The notes: generated by a model from the letters alone, not told the origin. DNA of 64,000 nucleotides from Bacillus thuringiensis (GCF_001182785.1 NZ_CP012099.1:2230501-2294500), one strand, 5' to 3'; numbered from the stretch's first letter, positions 36,112 to 45,835 are shown. Numbers and translations are program-made.

Positions 36112-37059
36112 ATGGAAAACAAAAGTATTTTAAAAGGCGGCCTTTCAATTATTTCTCAATGTAAAAAAGAAACAAATGATATTTGGCATGCGCATTTTGG
36201 AGCAGCTGCAATTGCTAGTTATTTTTTTATGAAAGATAATAATATTGATGAAGAAACAGCTCGTAATATGTATTCGCAAACAAGGATGATGCTAAGCAAG
36301 AAAAAAATTGGTGAGATGATTGATGATAAAAAAGAAATAGATTTTCAGATTGCGGAGAATATGATTATAAAATCTTTAGAACAAACGATTGATGAGCTTT
36401 ATTGGGTGGGGCATAACGTCATTTATGCATCATTAAGTTTATTAGCTATGAAAGAGCTACAAAAATGGGGTGATAATCAAGCAATTGAAGGGATTACTAC
36501 TCTTATTTTATCATTTCGAAAAACAATTCCAGGTAGATCGTGGATTGGTTATACGACGAAAGAAGTAAAACAATTAAGTTTTGAAGATGAGATACAAAGT
36601 GAATTGAGTAATCCAACACAAGTATCTCAGTTCATTTTAAATGAGTTATCGAAATTTAATAGTATTTATCGAGCGGAATCACATCATGATTTAATTGGGC
36701 ATTTGCTTACATACTCCCACGCAATTAATATAATGTACGATTTAGGACATATAGATATATTTCAACGAGGGATACGTCCGCTTTTAAAACTAGTATACGT
36801 ACTAAGAGCTAGCCAAAAGCTCAAGCTGAATACGGAAATAACTTTACACTCACCTATAGATCGATTACCTTTAATTCAATCTAAACGTGCAAATATTTTA
36901 CCAACTGAAAATATATTTTGGATAAAAGACTATAGTGAATTCGATTGGGATTTTGGTCATGTATTTAAATTCTCATATAGTTATTTTAATCATATACAGA
37001 GAGCTCCAAATTATAAAGATATCACATTAGAAAAATTCCGGTATGTTATTCATTCTTAA
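36112..37059 (+). CDS. Hypothetical helical His-rich protein
   Basis: A 315-residue protein I do not recognise. It is predicted mostly helical, without signal peptide or membrane segments. Histidines cluster at WHAHFGAAA (26, 28), in VGHNVIYAS, and in ESHHDLIGHLLTYSHAIN, which could hold a metal or heme; that is inference. It starts at ATG 36112 with a GGGGAG site, 33 nt after the XRE-cupin stop, so it is probably in the same operon. Confidence 0.65.
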   Translation: MENKSILKGGLSIISQCKKETNDIWHAHFGAAAIASYFFMKDNNIDEETARNMYSQTRMMLSKKKIGEMIDDKKEIDFQIAENMIIKSLEQTIDELYWVGHNVIYASLSLLAMKELQKWGDNQAIEGITTLILSFRKTIPGRSWIGYTTKEVKQLSFEDEIQSELSNPTQVSQFILNELSKFNSIYRAESHHDLIGHLLTYSHAINIMYDLGHIDIFQRGIRPLLKLVYVLRASQKLKLNTEITLHSPIDRLPLIQSKRANILPTENIFWIKDYSEFDWDFGHVFKFSYSYFNHIQRAPNYKDITLEKFRYVIHS

Positions 37060-37228
37060 TGAACGTCAATAATCTGTAAAAGGAAGTTTAATCTAGTTTC
37101 TTTTTTGTTAGTAGTATATTATTTTTTCAAATATGTAAGATTTTACATGCGTATTTTACTTTTACTAATTATGTAAGTAGGCTATACTGAAATACATATA
37201 TTTTATTTTTGGAGAGATGTAAAACGAC

Positions 37229-37378
37229 ATGGAATTAGCGAAATTGGAAAAAGTAATTGAAATAAAAAAAGAAGAACTTTTATATTTAGTATCGGATTAT
37301 GGAATTCAACATGAAAAAGTATTGGCATTGAGTCAAGAACTAGACAAATTAATCAATTACTTTATGTTTTTAAAATAA
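37229..37378 (+). CDS. Spo0E-like aspartyl-phosphate phosphatase
   Basis: A 49-residue protein missed by length cut-offs. The segment IEIKKEELLYLVSDYGIQ followed by VLALSQELDKLINYF is the Spo0E family pattern, with the conserved SQELD active-site motif. Such proteins dephosphorylate Spo0A~P and delay sporulation. The ATG at 37229 is 12 nt after GGAGAG, a wide spacing. A terminator follows at once, so it is monocistronic. Confidence 0.85.
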   Translation: MELAKLEKVIEIKKEELLYLVSDYGIQHEKVLALSQELDKLINYFMFLK

Positions 37379-37422
37379 AGAGAACTATGACGGGGTTTGT
37401 AAATGTTATAGTTCTTTTTTAT
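37379..37422 (+). terminator. Terminator of the Spo0E-like gene
   Basis: AGAACTAT pairs with ATAGTTCT, followed by six Ts. Confidence 0.75.
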
Positions 37423-37555
37423 TAGGCAATTTGAAAATATATTCAAATATATTGTCTAATTTCTTACAGAATGCGCAACTTGCTAGTCGAATATAAGGAC
37501 TTTTGGTTATAATAAAAAAGAATTATTAATTGTATCGGTTAGGAGCGCAGTACAT

Positions 37556-38947
37556 ATGAAAACAGTTGTTGTTATCGGTGGAGGTATAACGGGACTTTCT
37601 ACTATGTTTTATTTAGAAAAATTAAAAAAGGATTATAATATCGATTTAAATTTAATTCTTATTGAAAAAGAAGAGTATTTAGGTGGTAAAATCCATAGTG
37701 TGGAAGAAAAGGATTTCATTATGGAGTCAGGAGCGGATTCAATCGTTGCTCGTAATGAACATGTTATGCCACTTGTAAAAGATTTAAATTTAGAAGATGA
37801 AATGGTATATAATGAAACGGGTATTTCTTACATATATTCTGAAAACATGTTACATCCGATTCCTTCTGATACTATATTTGGGATACCGATGAGCGCCCGG
37901 TCGTTGTTTAGCAGTACGCTAGTCTCAACGAAGGGGAAAATCGTAGCTTTAAAAGATTTCATAACGAAAAATAAAGGGTTTACGAAAGATACATCACTTG
38001 CTCTATTTTTAGAAAGCTTTTTAGGCAAAGAGTTAGTGGACAGACAAATTGCTCCTGTGCTTTCAGGCGTATATTCTGGTAAATTGAATGAGCTTACAAT
38101 GGCATCTACATTACCGTATTTACTGGATTATAAAAATAAGTATGGAAGTATTATTAAAGGTTTTGAAGAGAATAAAAAACAATTTCAATCAGCAGGAAAT
38201 AAAAAATTCGTATCATTTAAGGGTGGACTATCTACGATAATTAATCGCTTAGAAGAAGTGCTGACTGAAACTGTCGTAAAAAAAGGTGCTATAACGACGG
38301 CTGTAAGTAAACAAGAAGATCGATATGAGATTTCTTTTGCAAATCATGAAACAATACAAGCTGATTATGTTGTTTTAGCAGCTCCACATGATATTGCACA
38401 AACTTTATTACAGTCTAATGAGTTAAATGAGCAGTTTAATACATTTAAAAACTCATCTCTTATAAGTATTTACTTAGGATTTGACATACTAGATGAACAA
38501 CTACCAGCTGACGGTACGGGGTTTATTGTAACGGAAAACAGTGATTTACATTGTGATGCTTGTACATGGACAAGTCGAAAGTGGAAACATACATCGGGTA
38601 AACAAAAATTATTAGTAAGAATGTTTTATAAGAGTACCAATCCGGTATATGAAACAATCAAAAATTATAGTGAAGAAGAACTAGTACGAGTAGCTTTATA
38701 TGATATTGAAAAGAGTCTCGGAATTAAAGGTGAACCAGAAGTAGTCGAAGTTACAAATTGGAAAGATTTAATGCCGAAATATCATTTAGAACATAATCAA
38801 GCGGTTCAAACATTGCAAGAAAAAATGACGAATCTTTATCCAAATGTATATTTAGCTGGTGCCTCATATTACGGTGTCGGAATTGGTGCGTGTATTGGAA
38901 ATGGAAAGAATATGGCCAATGAAATAATGGCTACATTAAATAAATAA
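37556..38947 (+). CDS. hemY: Coproporphyrinogen/protoporphyrinogen oxidase (HemY/CgoX)
   Basis: A 463-residue FAD enzyme of heme synthesis. The N-terminal dinucleotide fold is VVVIGGGITGLSTMFYLEK, and C-terminal FAD contact YLAGASYYGVGIGACIGNGK. In Gram-positives this protein oxidises coproporphyrinogen III. ATG at 37556 follows TTAGGAGCG. No other hem genes are adjacent, so this may be a dispersed or second copy. Confidence 0.88.
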   Translation: MKTVVVIGGGITGLSTMFYLEKLKKDYNIDLNLILIEKEEYLGGKIHSVEEKDFIMESGADSIVARNEHVMPLVKDLNLEDEMVYNETGISYIYSENMLHPIPSDTIFGIPMSARSLFSSTLVSTKGKIVALKDFITKNKGFTKDTSLALFLESFLGKELVDRQIAPVLSGVYSGKLNELTMASTLPYLLDYKNKYGSIIKGFEENKKQFQSAGNKKFVSFKGGLSTIINRLEEVLTETVVKKGAITTAVSKQEDRYEISFANHETIQADYVVLAAPHDIAQTLLQSNELNEQFNTFKNSSLISIYLGFDILDEQLPADGTGFIVTENSDLHCDACTWTSRKWKHTSGKQKLLVRMFYKSTNPVYETIKNYSEEELVRVALYDIEKSLGIKGEPEVVEVTNWKDLMPKYHLEHNQAVQTLQEKMTNLYPNVYLAGASYYGVGIGACIGNGKNMANEIMATLNK

Positions 38948-38962
38948 TACTGTAGAATAAAT

Positions 38963-39001
38963 AAAAACTGTTCCTTCAGCAAAATGGAGGAACAGTTTTT
39001 A
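38963..39001. terminator. Terminator between convergent genes
   Basis: AAAAACTGTTCCT and AGGAACAGTTTTT form a stem with a T-run. Confidence 0.8.
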
Positions 39002-39002
39002 T

Positions 39003-39551
39003 TTATTTTATTTGAATGGAAATTTTATTGTTTTTTACATTGTTTTCTTTTATTGTTAATGTTATTTCTCCAGACTCTTTAAATGAATACGGTGATAGTT
39101 GATACATATCTTTTATATCATGTTTTTCTTGTAATTTATTTATCGGTATTGATACGATAGTTGGCGTCCATGTTTCTCGTTTTCCTGAAGGATATTCTAT
39201 AATTATTAACGGATTTTGTAACTGCATTGTTTTCCAATAGACGAAATATAATTGTACTTCTGTATCTTTTTTCAATAACTCTTCGGAGAAATAACCGAAT
39301 TCGCCTACATTACCGAAAACAGTGTAGTTTTGATTTTTTAATTTAATATCTAAATAACTAGGTTGATATGTTACTGCATGATAAGTTCCATATGAAAGTG
39401 AGAGTATGGCAGCGATTAAAATACCGATTGAAAATGTCTTAAAGCTATTGCCTTTAAAGCTAGTCATCATGAATGAGTTTGGTGTGAATTTTTTTGCGAA
39501 TAAAAAAATAAGTAATATGAGTAAGAGGGATAAGCCGATGAATATATACAT
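39003..39551 (-). CDS. Hypothetical membrane protein
   Basis: A 182-residue protein with two N-terminal membrane helices (residues 2-20 and 40-57) and an extracytoplasmic beta-rich domain (from about 65) with no recognised motif. ATG at 39551 on the minus strand follows a GGAGG-type site. It is monocistronic. Confidence 0.65.
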   Translation of the reverse strand: MYIFIGLSLLLILLIFLFAKKFTPNSFMMTSFKGNSFKTFSIGILIAAILSLSYGTYHAVTYQPSYLDIKLKNQNYTVFGNVGEFGYFSEELLKKDTEVQLYFVYWKTMQLQNPLIIIEYPSGKRETWTPTIVSIPINKLQEKHDIKDMYQLSPYSFKESGEITLTIKENNVKNNKISIQIK

Positions 39552-39861
39552 AGGAAATTTACACCTCCAAAATAAAATAATATATTAACTATATTTTACC
39601 ATAAATGTATGGGGTAGGGTGGTTGTTTAGAAGGAGAAAATGAAGAAACAATTTTTTTACAGTTCTTGATAATTTGAAATTCGATTTATGGAAATTATAG
39701 CGTAATGTTTGAGTAGTAATCAGAAGGTATCCAATTCGTGTATAGAGAATAAAGAGGGAATGCGTCATTAGAAATGTTTGATTTATGGAACAATAAGGAC
39801 TTTACTAATTATAAATATTTTTTCTGGTATAATGAATGAGTAGAGAGAAAGGAGTGATCCT
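39552..39861. other. 310-bp gap between divergent genes
   Basis: AT-rich divergent promoter region. I see no conserved RNA, repeat or short gene in it. A GGAGTG site before 39862 serves the GNAT gene. Confidence 0.4.
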
Positions 39862-40413
39862 ATGGCATTTCCTATATCAGAAACAGAACGCTTACGTTTA
39901 GTTGAAATAGAACAATCTTATTGTCAAAAAATATATGAAATCTTTTCGTTGGATGAAGTAACGTGTTATTACGGTATGAATTCTTTTACGGAGTTTGGAC
40001 AAGCTTCACGTATGATCGAATCTTTTTCAAAAAATTACTTTGAGAAAAAGGCAATACGATGGGGAATTGTGTTAAAAGAAACGAACGTTTTAATAGGAAC
40101 AATTGGACTAAATAATTTACAATTATGGAGTAAACGATCTGAGATTGGATATGACCTGCATCCTCGTTATTGGGGAAATGGTTATGCGTCAGAAGCGGCT
40201 CGAGAAATTATTGATTATGGGTTTAAAGATTTAGGTTTGTTTAGAATTGGAGCTATTACATATCCTGAAAATGTTACTTCTTGTAGAATGTTATCTAAAA
40301 TCGGCTTTCAAAAGGAAGGTCTATTGCGCGGATATATTCATCAAGGAAATAAGCAACACGATGCATTATTGTATTCTATAGTGCGAACTGATATTGAGGA
40401 CATAAATTTATAA
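39862..40413 (+). CDS. GNAT acetyltransferase, RimJ/RimL type
   Basis: A 183-residue enzyme. The pattern ETERLRLVEIE at the N-terminus, IGYDLHPRYWGNGYASEAAREIIDYGF as the acetyl-CoA site, and NVTSCRMLSKIGFQKEGLLRG at the C-terminus are typical of ribosomal-protein or small-molecule N-acetyltransferases (PF13302). ATG at 39862 follows AAAGGAGTG. Confidence 0.88.
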   Translation: MAFPISETERLRLVEIEQSYCQKIYEIFSLDEVTCYYGMNSFTEFGQASRMIESFSKNYFEKKAIRWGIVLKETNVLIGTIGLNNLQLWSKRSEIGYDLHPRYWGNGYASEAAREIIDYGFKDLGLFRIGAITYPENVTSCRMLSKIGFQKEGLLRGYIHQGNKQHDALLYSIVRTDIEDINL

Positions 40414-40414
40414 T

Positions 40415-40448
40415 AAAAAAAACCTCTTAATTAAAAGAGGTTTTTTTT
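40415..40448. terminator. Bidirectional terminator
   Basis: AAAAAACCTCTT and AAGAGGTTTTTT form a perfect stem between convergent genes. Confidence 0.8.
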
Positions 40449-40456
40449 ATTATAAA

Positions 40457-40642
40457 TTAACCTAATTTAGGTAATAAACGTTCTCCGCTTTTCATACTAC
40501 TTTTACATAAAGGGCATTTAGGCTCTTCTTCAAATGAAAAGTTCTTTCTCATCCATCCTAAACAATCCTCTGATTCACATTCCCAAACAGGGGTTTGTTC
40601 TGGTGGTACTTCTGCTACATCGTTCTTTCGATTGCGATACAT
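40457..40642 (-). CDS. Cold-inducible zinc-ribbon protein, YdjO-like
   Basis: A 61-residue protein with two Cys pairs (WECESEDCLGWMR and KCPLCKSSM) forming a zinc ribbon, matching the YdjO family of cold-inducible proteins. The ATG at 40642 follows AGGAG. The gene lies just downstream of a cold shock gene on the same strand but beyond its terminator; readthrough in the cold is possible. Confidence 0.82.
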   Translation of the reverse strand: MYRNRKNDVAEVPPEQTPVWECESEDCLGWMRKNFSFEEEPKCPLCKSSMKSGERLLPKLG

Positions 40643-40682
40643 GTAACCACTCCTTTTATGTAAAAAATTTTAGTTATATATT

Positions 40683-40719
40683 AAAAAGGTTGTTAACCTT
40701 GCTGGTAACAACCTTTTTA
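40683..40719 (-). terminator. Cold shock gene terminator
   Basis: AAAAAGGTTGTTA and TAACAACCTTTTT form a stem, just after the minus-strand stop at 40729. Confidence 0.8.
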
Positions 40720-40728
40720 TTGTTTGAA

Positions 40729-40932
40729 TTATAGCTTTACAACGTTTTTAGCTTGAGGTCCGCGGTTACCGTCTTCAACTTCGAAGCTAACTTCTTGACC
40801 TTCGTCAAGAGACTTGAAGCCGTCGCCAGTGATAGCTGAGAAGTGAACGAATACGTCGTTACCGTCTGCAACTTCGATGAAACCGAAACCTTTTTCGCTG
40901 TTAAACCATTTTACTTTACCTGTTAATGTCAT
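40729..40932 (-). CDS. Cold shock protein (CspA family)
   Basis: A 67-residue OB-fold nucleic-acid chaperone of full family length. RNP1 is KGFGFIEV and RNP2 is [11 protein letters not shown] at 40932 follows a perfect AGGAGG; the upstream in-frame residues are leader sequence. It binds single-stranded RNA and DNA and aids translation in the cold. Confidence 0.96.
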   Translation of the reverse strand: MTLTGKVKWFNSEKGFGFIEVADGNDVFVHFSAITGDGFKSLDEGQEVSFEVEDGNRGPQAKNVVKL

Positions 40933-41306
40933 GGTAATGCCTCCTAAAAGTAGAAAAATTACAATATGATCGGCCTTATTTGAATGAAAATAAAAGTTCA
41001 CATATTATCAAAAACCCATAAGGAGTACAAAATGTCCCTGATTGATACTTGATAATATGCAAAGAAAATATAGTATTAAATTGACCTTAATTACTATCTT
41101 ACAACAAATGGTGGGAAATAGCAAGTGCTGGTAATACCAGTGTGAAATAGGGATGGTAAAAGACACAAAAACATCTCTTTTATTTATATATTATTCCTAA
41201 TTTTGGTTTATGATAAACTAAGAACATTTTTATTGGGAAATTGTATTAGTGAATCGATATATAGTATAAGAATAGTGTTGATGTATTTGTTAAGGAGGCG
41301 AGAATA
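40933..41306. other. Divergent region with probable long csp leader
   Basis: A gap of 374 bp. The part next to the csp gene likely forms the long 5' untranslated region usual for cold shock mRNAs. A small CTGGTAATACCAG stem-loop lies near 41129. No gene is visible. Confidence 0.4.
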
Positions 41307-42203
41307 TTGCAGTCTAATAAATTTAAAATAATTGAAGCAGCCAAAGAAGGAAGAAGAAAAGTTCATCCAGTATTTGCTGTTATACTTGTAATTGTATTTT
41401 TAACTTTAGGTGAATTGTTTATGTTATTTATGTTGTTTTTACCGAAAGCAGAAACGCTTTTAATGAAAGCAATTTATAGTGATATTGAAATGATATTGAC
41501 GTTTGGCGGAGCTATATTTTTTGTTTTTTTATGGATTAGATTTGTAGAGAAAAGATCAATTTCATCCATTGGATTTTGGAAGAATCAGTGGATAAGAAAA
41601 TATTTAAGAGGTGCATTAATAGGTTTTGTTTTTATTTCAATACCAGTCATGCTACTTTTATTAACTGGAAATGTACAACTACAAATGCAACACATTACAC
41701 CAACGGCTATACTTGGAATTGTGGGATCTTTAGTTGCTTTTTTAATACAAGGTGCAACAGAAGAAATTGTTGTTCGGGGTTGGTTATTTCCAGTTCTTTC
41801 TGTTAGAAGCCGTATATGGATCGGTATTGTTGTAACTTCATTTTTATTTGGTTTTCTTCATTTACTAAATCCAGGTATTACAATTCTTTCAATATCGAAT
41901 ATAATATTAGTTGGTGTGTTTGCAGCTTTTTACGTTTTGAAAGATAGTAGTCTTTGGGGGATATGCGCATGGCATTCCATTTGGAATTGGGCACAATATA
42001 ACGTATTTGGTTTTGCGGTTAGTGGAATGACAATGTATTCTACACCACTTTTTAAACCTGTAACAACTGGATCGGAATTCCTTCATGGAGGCTCGTTCGG
42101 AATTGAAGGGAGTATCATTACAACAATAATGCTCTCTATCGCTTCAATTGTTTTATGGAAACAGTTATGGGGGAGAAAGGCGAAACAACGAGATTTTAGT
42201 TAA
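41307..42203 (+). CDS. CPBP family intramembrane metalloprotease
   Basis: A 298-residue, eight-helix protein with the three Abi/CPBP motifs: EEIVVRGWLFP (catalytic Glu-Glu), FLFGFLHLLNP, and WHSIWNWAQYN. Members are Rce1-like proteases, some linked to bacteriocin self-immunity. TTG at 41307 has AAGGAGG 8 nt upstream. The next gene starts 18 nt after the stop, so an operon is likely. Confidence 0.87.
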   Translation: MQSNKFKIIEAAKEGRRKVHPVFAVILVIVFLTLGELFMLFMLFLPKAETLLMKAIYSDIEMILTFGGAIFFVFLWIRFVEKRSISSIGFWKNQWIRKYLRGALIGFVFISIPVMLLLLTGNVQLQMQHITPTAILGIVGSLVAFLIQGATEEIVVRGWLFPVLSVRSRIWIGIVVTSFLFGFLHLLNPGITILSISNIILVGVFAAFYVLKDSSLWGICAWHSIWNWAQYNVFGFAVSGMTMYSTPLFKPVTTGSEFLHGGSFGIEGSIITTIMLSIASIVLWKQLWGRKAKQRDFS

Positions 42204-42220
42204 TGAAAGAGGGAGAAACT

Positions 42221-42862
42221 ATGGGGATTATAGCGTTTGAGGGAGCGAGTGCGGTTGGTAAGAGCACAACGTGTCGTGAGTTAGAAAAGAATTATGGTGC
42301 TTATATTATACCTGAAGTGAATTTTTTATTTGAAAGACCAAAAAATGAGCATAGAACATGGTATTTTGAAAAACAAGTAGAGCGCTGGAAAATAGCAATG
42401 CAGAAGTCAGAGCAATATGAATTAGTAATACTTGATGGAGACATTTATCAGCCACTTAGCTATAATTGGTGTTTCCATTTTGAAATATTTGATCAGTCAT
42501 TATCTTTAATAGAAGACTTTTATAAGGAAAAGCTGATACATAGGGAAATTGGTTTTCCTGATCAATATTTTTATTTATATACGAATGATGAAGAACTTAG
42601 AAAACGGAAAGAATCTGATGAGACGAGAAGAAGAAGAAACTTTGAAAAGCATTTACATATATCAAAACCACTTCAGCGTTATTATGAAAATTTAAATACC
42701 GTTACAGACGGGTATTGTAAATTAATTGAGGCGAAAAGTGTAAAATCGAATGAAATAGAAATTGTAAATAATTTAAACAGTTTAAATGTTTGTGAAGAAA
42801 GACGTTTTGATGTTTCGAGGTTAGATGCTATTAAGAAGTGGTTAAACGAAAATCGTGCATAA
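42221..42862 (+). CDS. P-loop kinase-like ATPase
   Basis: A 213-residue protein with a Walker A EGASAVGKSTTC at the N-terminus, a DGD motif in LVILDGDIY, and a possible lid region rich in Arg (DETRRRRNFEKH). The pattern is that of small nucleotide or antibiotic kinases. ATG at 42221 follows GAGGGAG. Substrate unknown; translation probably coupled to the CPBP gene. Confidence 0.75.
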   Translation: MGIIAFEGASAVGKSTTCRELEKNYGAYIIPEVNFLFERPKNEHRTWYFEKQVERWKIAMQKSEQYELVILDGDIYQPLSYNWCFHFEIFDQSLSLIEDFYKEKLIHREIGFPDQYFYLYTNDEELRKRKESDETRRRRNFEKHLHISKPLQRYYENLNTVTDGYCKLIEAKSVKSNEIEIVNNLNSLNVCEERRFDVSRLDAIKKWLNENRA

Positions 42863-42869
42863 AGTAAAA

Positions 42870-42905
42870 ACAACGAGTGTTGTAGAACGCGCTCGTTGTT
42901 TTTTT
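42870..42905 (+). terminator. Intrinsic terminator
   Basis: AACAACGAGTG and CGCTCGTTGTT form a stem followed by seven Ts. Confidence 0.8.
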
Positions 42906-43119
42906 GTTTCTTTATAAATATAAAGGGAAAATTTGTAGAATATTTTCATTATTTAACAGAATAATCTTTCAATTTCAAAGAAAAAGAAATACAATATGAG
43001 GAAGTATATATAAATAATATGATAGGGGATGGGATGCGATATTTTAAATGAAGTAACAGTTTTTATATAAGAAATAGTTAGGTAGTCAGAACAGAGATAT
43101 TTGGGAGGAAACAAGCGCG

Positions 43120-43725
43120 ATGAAAACACTATTTAAAATAATCGGTATTCTAGCTGGTATGGCGGTAATCGGAGTAGGTTTAACATATGGTATGCTGCAT
43201 TATTTAAATAATAGTAAACCAGCTGCGAAAAAGGCATCACCAGCTGCTCCAGCAGTAGAAGTACTAGCTGATAGTAACGTAAAAGCAGAAGATGCGAAGC
43301 TTTTAGAAAATGGAAACTATTCATTACCGAATAGTGGTTTTAATAAAAATTTTAAATGGACAGATGAGAACATACAGACAGCATTACATGAAATGGCACA
43401 TCAAAAAGCGAAAGCTGATCAAAAGTGGGGCTATATTTTTATTACACAAGAACGGATTGAAAGTTTAATTGATATTGTAAAGAGTAACGATCTTGTACAG
43501 GGAAGTACATATGTAGAAATTTTAGAACGATGGAAACAAGGAAAATATGAAAAAGTTGATGGGGATCATAATAAGATTTGGAAATTACAAAGTGGGAATT
43601 TAGGAGAAGGAAAAGGAGTAATGTCGGAAGCTGAGCAAAAAGAATTAATTAATCAAGTGTTTATGCAAAAAGGTACATATTCAGGTAGTAAATTAATTGC
43701 AGATGGGGGAAAGACTAATAAATAA
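43120..43725 (+). CDS. Membrane-anchored protein, DUF6241-like
   Basis: A 201-residue protein with one N-terminal transmembrane helix (about 5-27), an Ala/Pro-rich linker (residues 34-47) and an extracytoplasmic helical domain (NIQTALHEMAHQKAKADQKWG onwards). HEMAH resembles a zinc HExxH-type motif with M in place, but lacks a clear third ligand. The family name is tentative. ATG at 43120 follows GGGAGGAAAC. Confidence 0.65.
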   Translation: MKTLFKIIGILAGMAVIGVGLTYGMLHYLNNSKPAAKKASPAAPAVEVLADSNVKAEDAKLLENGNYSLPNSGFNKNFKWTDENIQTALHEMAHQKAKADQKWGYIFITQERIESLIDIVKSNDLVQGSTYVEILERWKQGKYEKVDGDHNKIWKLQSGNLGEGKGVMSEAEQKELINQVFMQKGTYSGSKLIADGGKTNK

Positions 43726-43740
43726 TATACTAATTAATGA

Positions 43741-43776
43741 AAGGGAGTAATTGCTTATTAGGCAATTACTCTTTTT
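43741..43776. terminator. Terminator between convergent genes
   Basis: AAAGGGAGTAATTGC and GCAATTACTCTTTTT form a stem. Confidence 0.75.
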
Positions 43777-43795
43777 ATATGTACTTCTTAATATC

Positions 43796-44662
43796 TTAAT
43801 CTCGTTCAAGTAAGGAAAGAAACGACTGTAGTACCGGAGAAATCCATCTAGATTTATGATAGATGACATGACTTTGAATAAATGCTGGAGTTTCAATAGG
43901 CTGAAAACATAGTTGTTCTTTTTGACAACTCTCTTGTACAACGATATAAGGAAGAATTGAAATGCCTAACTCACACATGACGGATTGTTTAATGACTTCA
44001 ACATTGGAAGTTTCAAATGTTTTAGCTGGAATATTTCCGCTTTGACGTAAAAAACGATCTACCATTGGCCTATAGCCGCAGCTTTGTTCTGTAAAAATGA
44101 ACTGGGTGTCCTGTAATAACTGGAATGGATTTGTATGTGCAGCGGAATAAGCTGGTAAAATCCATCCAAATGTTTCATTACTAAAAGTTCGCGTAATAAA
44201 ATCATTATGTTCTATACTTTCTCCAATTATGAAGACAATGTCTGTTTCTCCTTCACGTAATTTTTGTAATGCTTGTTCATTTGTGTTCGTTTCAAGTACG
44301 ATATTTACTTTCGGATTTTTCTGTTTGTAAGTACGTAACAATTGTGGTAAGCGGTATACCGCTAATGATTCATTAGATGTAATACTCAATGTACCTTCTA
44401 AATAATCTGTATTTTGGGGGATTTCTTGCGCTTTTTCATATATTGCAAGTAATTCTAATGCATAAGGATGAAATTGATGACCTGCTTTTGTAAGTAGCAC
44501 TTTTTTCCCTAACCGATCGAAAAGAGGAATATGTAAATCGTTCTCTAAAGCTTTCATATGTGCTGTAACAGTAGATTGCGCATAACCTAGCGCGTGCGCA
44601 GCTTTAGAAAAATTACCATACTTCACAATGGCGCAAAATGTTTTAACATGTCTCATTTCCAT
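43796..44662 (-). CDS. LysR family transcriptional regulator
   Basis: A 288-residue LTTR. The HTH is VKTFCAIVKYGNFSKAAHALGYAQSTVTAHMKALE (residues 5-40). The rest is a periplasmic-binding-like effector domain. ATG at 44662 follows AGAGGGATCG. It is divergent from an aspartate-semialdehyde dehydrogenase gene and probably regulates it. Confidence 0.88.
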   Translation of the reverse strand: MEMRHVKTFCAIVKYGNFSKAAHALGYAQSTVTAHMKALENDLHIPLFDRLGKKVLLTKAGHQFHPYALELLAIYEKAQEIPQNTDYLEGTLSITSNESLAVYRLPQLLRTYKQKNPKVNIVLETNTNEQALQKLREGETDIVFIIGESIEHNDFITRTFSNETFGWILPAYSAAHTNPFQLLQDTQFIFTEQSCGYRPMVDRFLRQSGNIPAKTFETSNVEVIKQSVMCELGISILPYIVVQESCQKEQLCFQPIETPAFIQSHVIYHKSRWISPVLQSFLSLLERD

Positions 44663-44791
44663 AAGCGATCCCTCTTTTATTATCATGATTTGTGAATGAT
44701 TATATCATGTATTTTAATTTTCCAAATGATTAAATTCTGTATAAAATGAAATTGTAGAAATATTCATTCAGGTGATATTGGAGGAGAAAAG

Positions 44792-45835
44792 ATGATCAAA
44801 AAGGGCTATCATGTAGCTGTTGTTGGGGCTACAGGTGCGGTAGGGCAAAAAATTATTGAACTGTTAGAGAATGAAATGAAGTTTAATATAGTTGAAGTTA
44901 CATTGCTTTCGTCCAAACGATCCGCTGGTAAGAAAGTAAGATTCAAAGGACGAGAGATAATTATACAAGAGGCAAAAACAACTAGCTTTGAAGGTGTAGA
45001 TATTGCCTTTTTTAGCGCTGGGGGAGAAGTATCTAGACAATTTGTAACTCATGCAGTTTCTAGTGGTGCGATTGTAATTGATAACACAAGTGAGTACCGA
45101 ATGGCGCAAGATGTACCGCTCGTTGTTCCGGAAGTGAATGCGCACACTTTAAAACAGCATAAAGGTATCATTGCAGTTCCAAATTGTTCAGCATTACAGA
45201 TGGTAACAGCACTTCAGCCGATTCGAAAATCATTTGGTTTAGAAAGAATTATCGTTTCAACATATCAAGCTGTATCGGGTTCTGGCATTCATGCGATTCA
45301 TGAATTACAAGAGCAGGCTAAGTCTATACTTGCAGGTGAAGAAGTGAAGAGTGATATATTACCGGTGAAAAAAGATAAAAAACATTATCCAATAGCATTT
45401 AATGTACTGCCTCAAGTAGATATATTTACAGACAATGATTTTACTTTTGAAGAAGTCAAAATGATTCAAGAAACGAAGAAAATATTAGAAGATGAAAACC
45501 TGAAAATGGCAGCTACTTGTGTACGTGTTCCAGTTGTATCGGGGCATTCAGAATCGGTTTATATAGAACTGGAAAAAGAAGCAAGCGTTGCGGAAATTAA
45601 GGAAGTATTAATGGATGCACCAGGTGTTATTTTGCAGGATAACCCTAGTGAACAGCTGTATCCAATGCCATTATATGCAGAAGGGAAAATAGATACATTT
45701 GTCGGAAGAATACGTAAAGATCCTGATACGCCAAACGGATTCCACCTTTGGATTGTTTCCGATAACCTATTAAAAGGTGCGGCTTGGAATTCAGTTCAAA
45801 TCGCAGAGACTTTAGTGGAAAAGGGGATACTTTAA
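44792..45835 (+). CDS. asd: Aspartate-semialdehyde dehydrogenase
   Basis: A 347-residue NADP enzyme of the lysine/threonine/methionine pathway. The N-terminal site is VAVVGATGAVGQKIIELLE; the catalytic Cys lies in AVPNCSALQMV near residue 128; GSGIHAIHEL and the C-terminal IRKDPDTPNGFHLWIV follow. ATG at 44792 follows GGAGGAG. It lies outside a dap operon and next to LysR, so it may be a conditional paralogue. Confidence 0.92.
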   Translation: MIKKGYHVAVVGATGAVGQKIIELLENEMKFNIVEVTLLSSKRSAGKKVRFKGREIIIQEAKTTSFEGVDIAFFSAGGEVSRQFVTHAVSSGAIVIDNTSEYRMAQDVPLVVPEVNAHTLKQHKGIIAVPNCSALQMVTALQPIRKSFGLERIIVSTYQAVSGSGIHAIHELQEQAKSILAGEEVKSDILPVKKDKKHYPIAFNVLPQVDIFTDNDFTFEEVKMIQETKKILEDENLKMAATCVRVPVVSGHSESVYIELEKEASVAEIKEVLMDAPGVILQDNPSEQLYPMPLYAEGKIDTFVGRIRKDPDTPNGFHLWIVSDNLLKGAAWNSVQIAETLVEKGIL

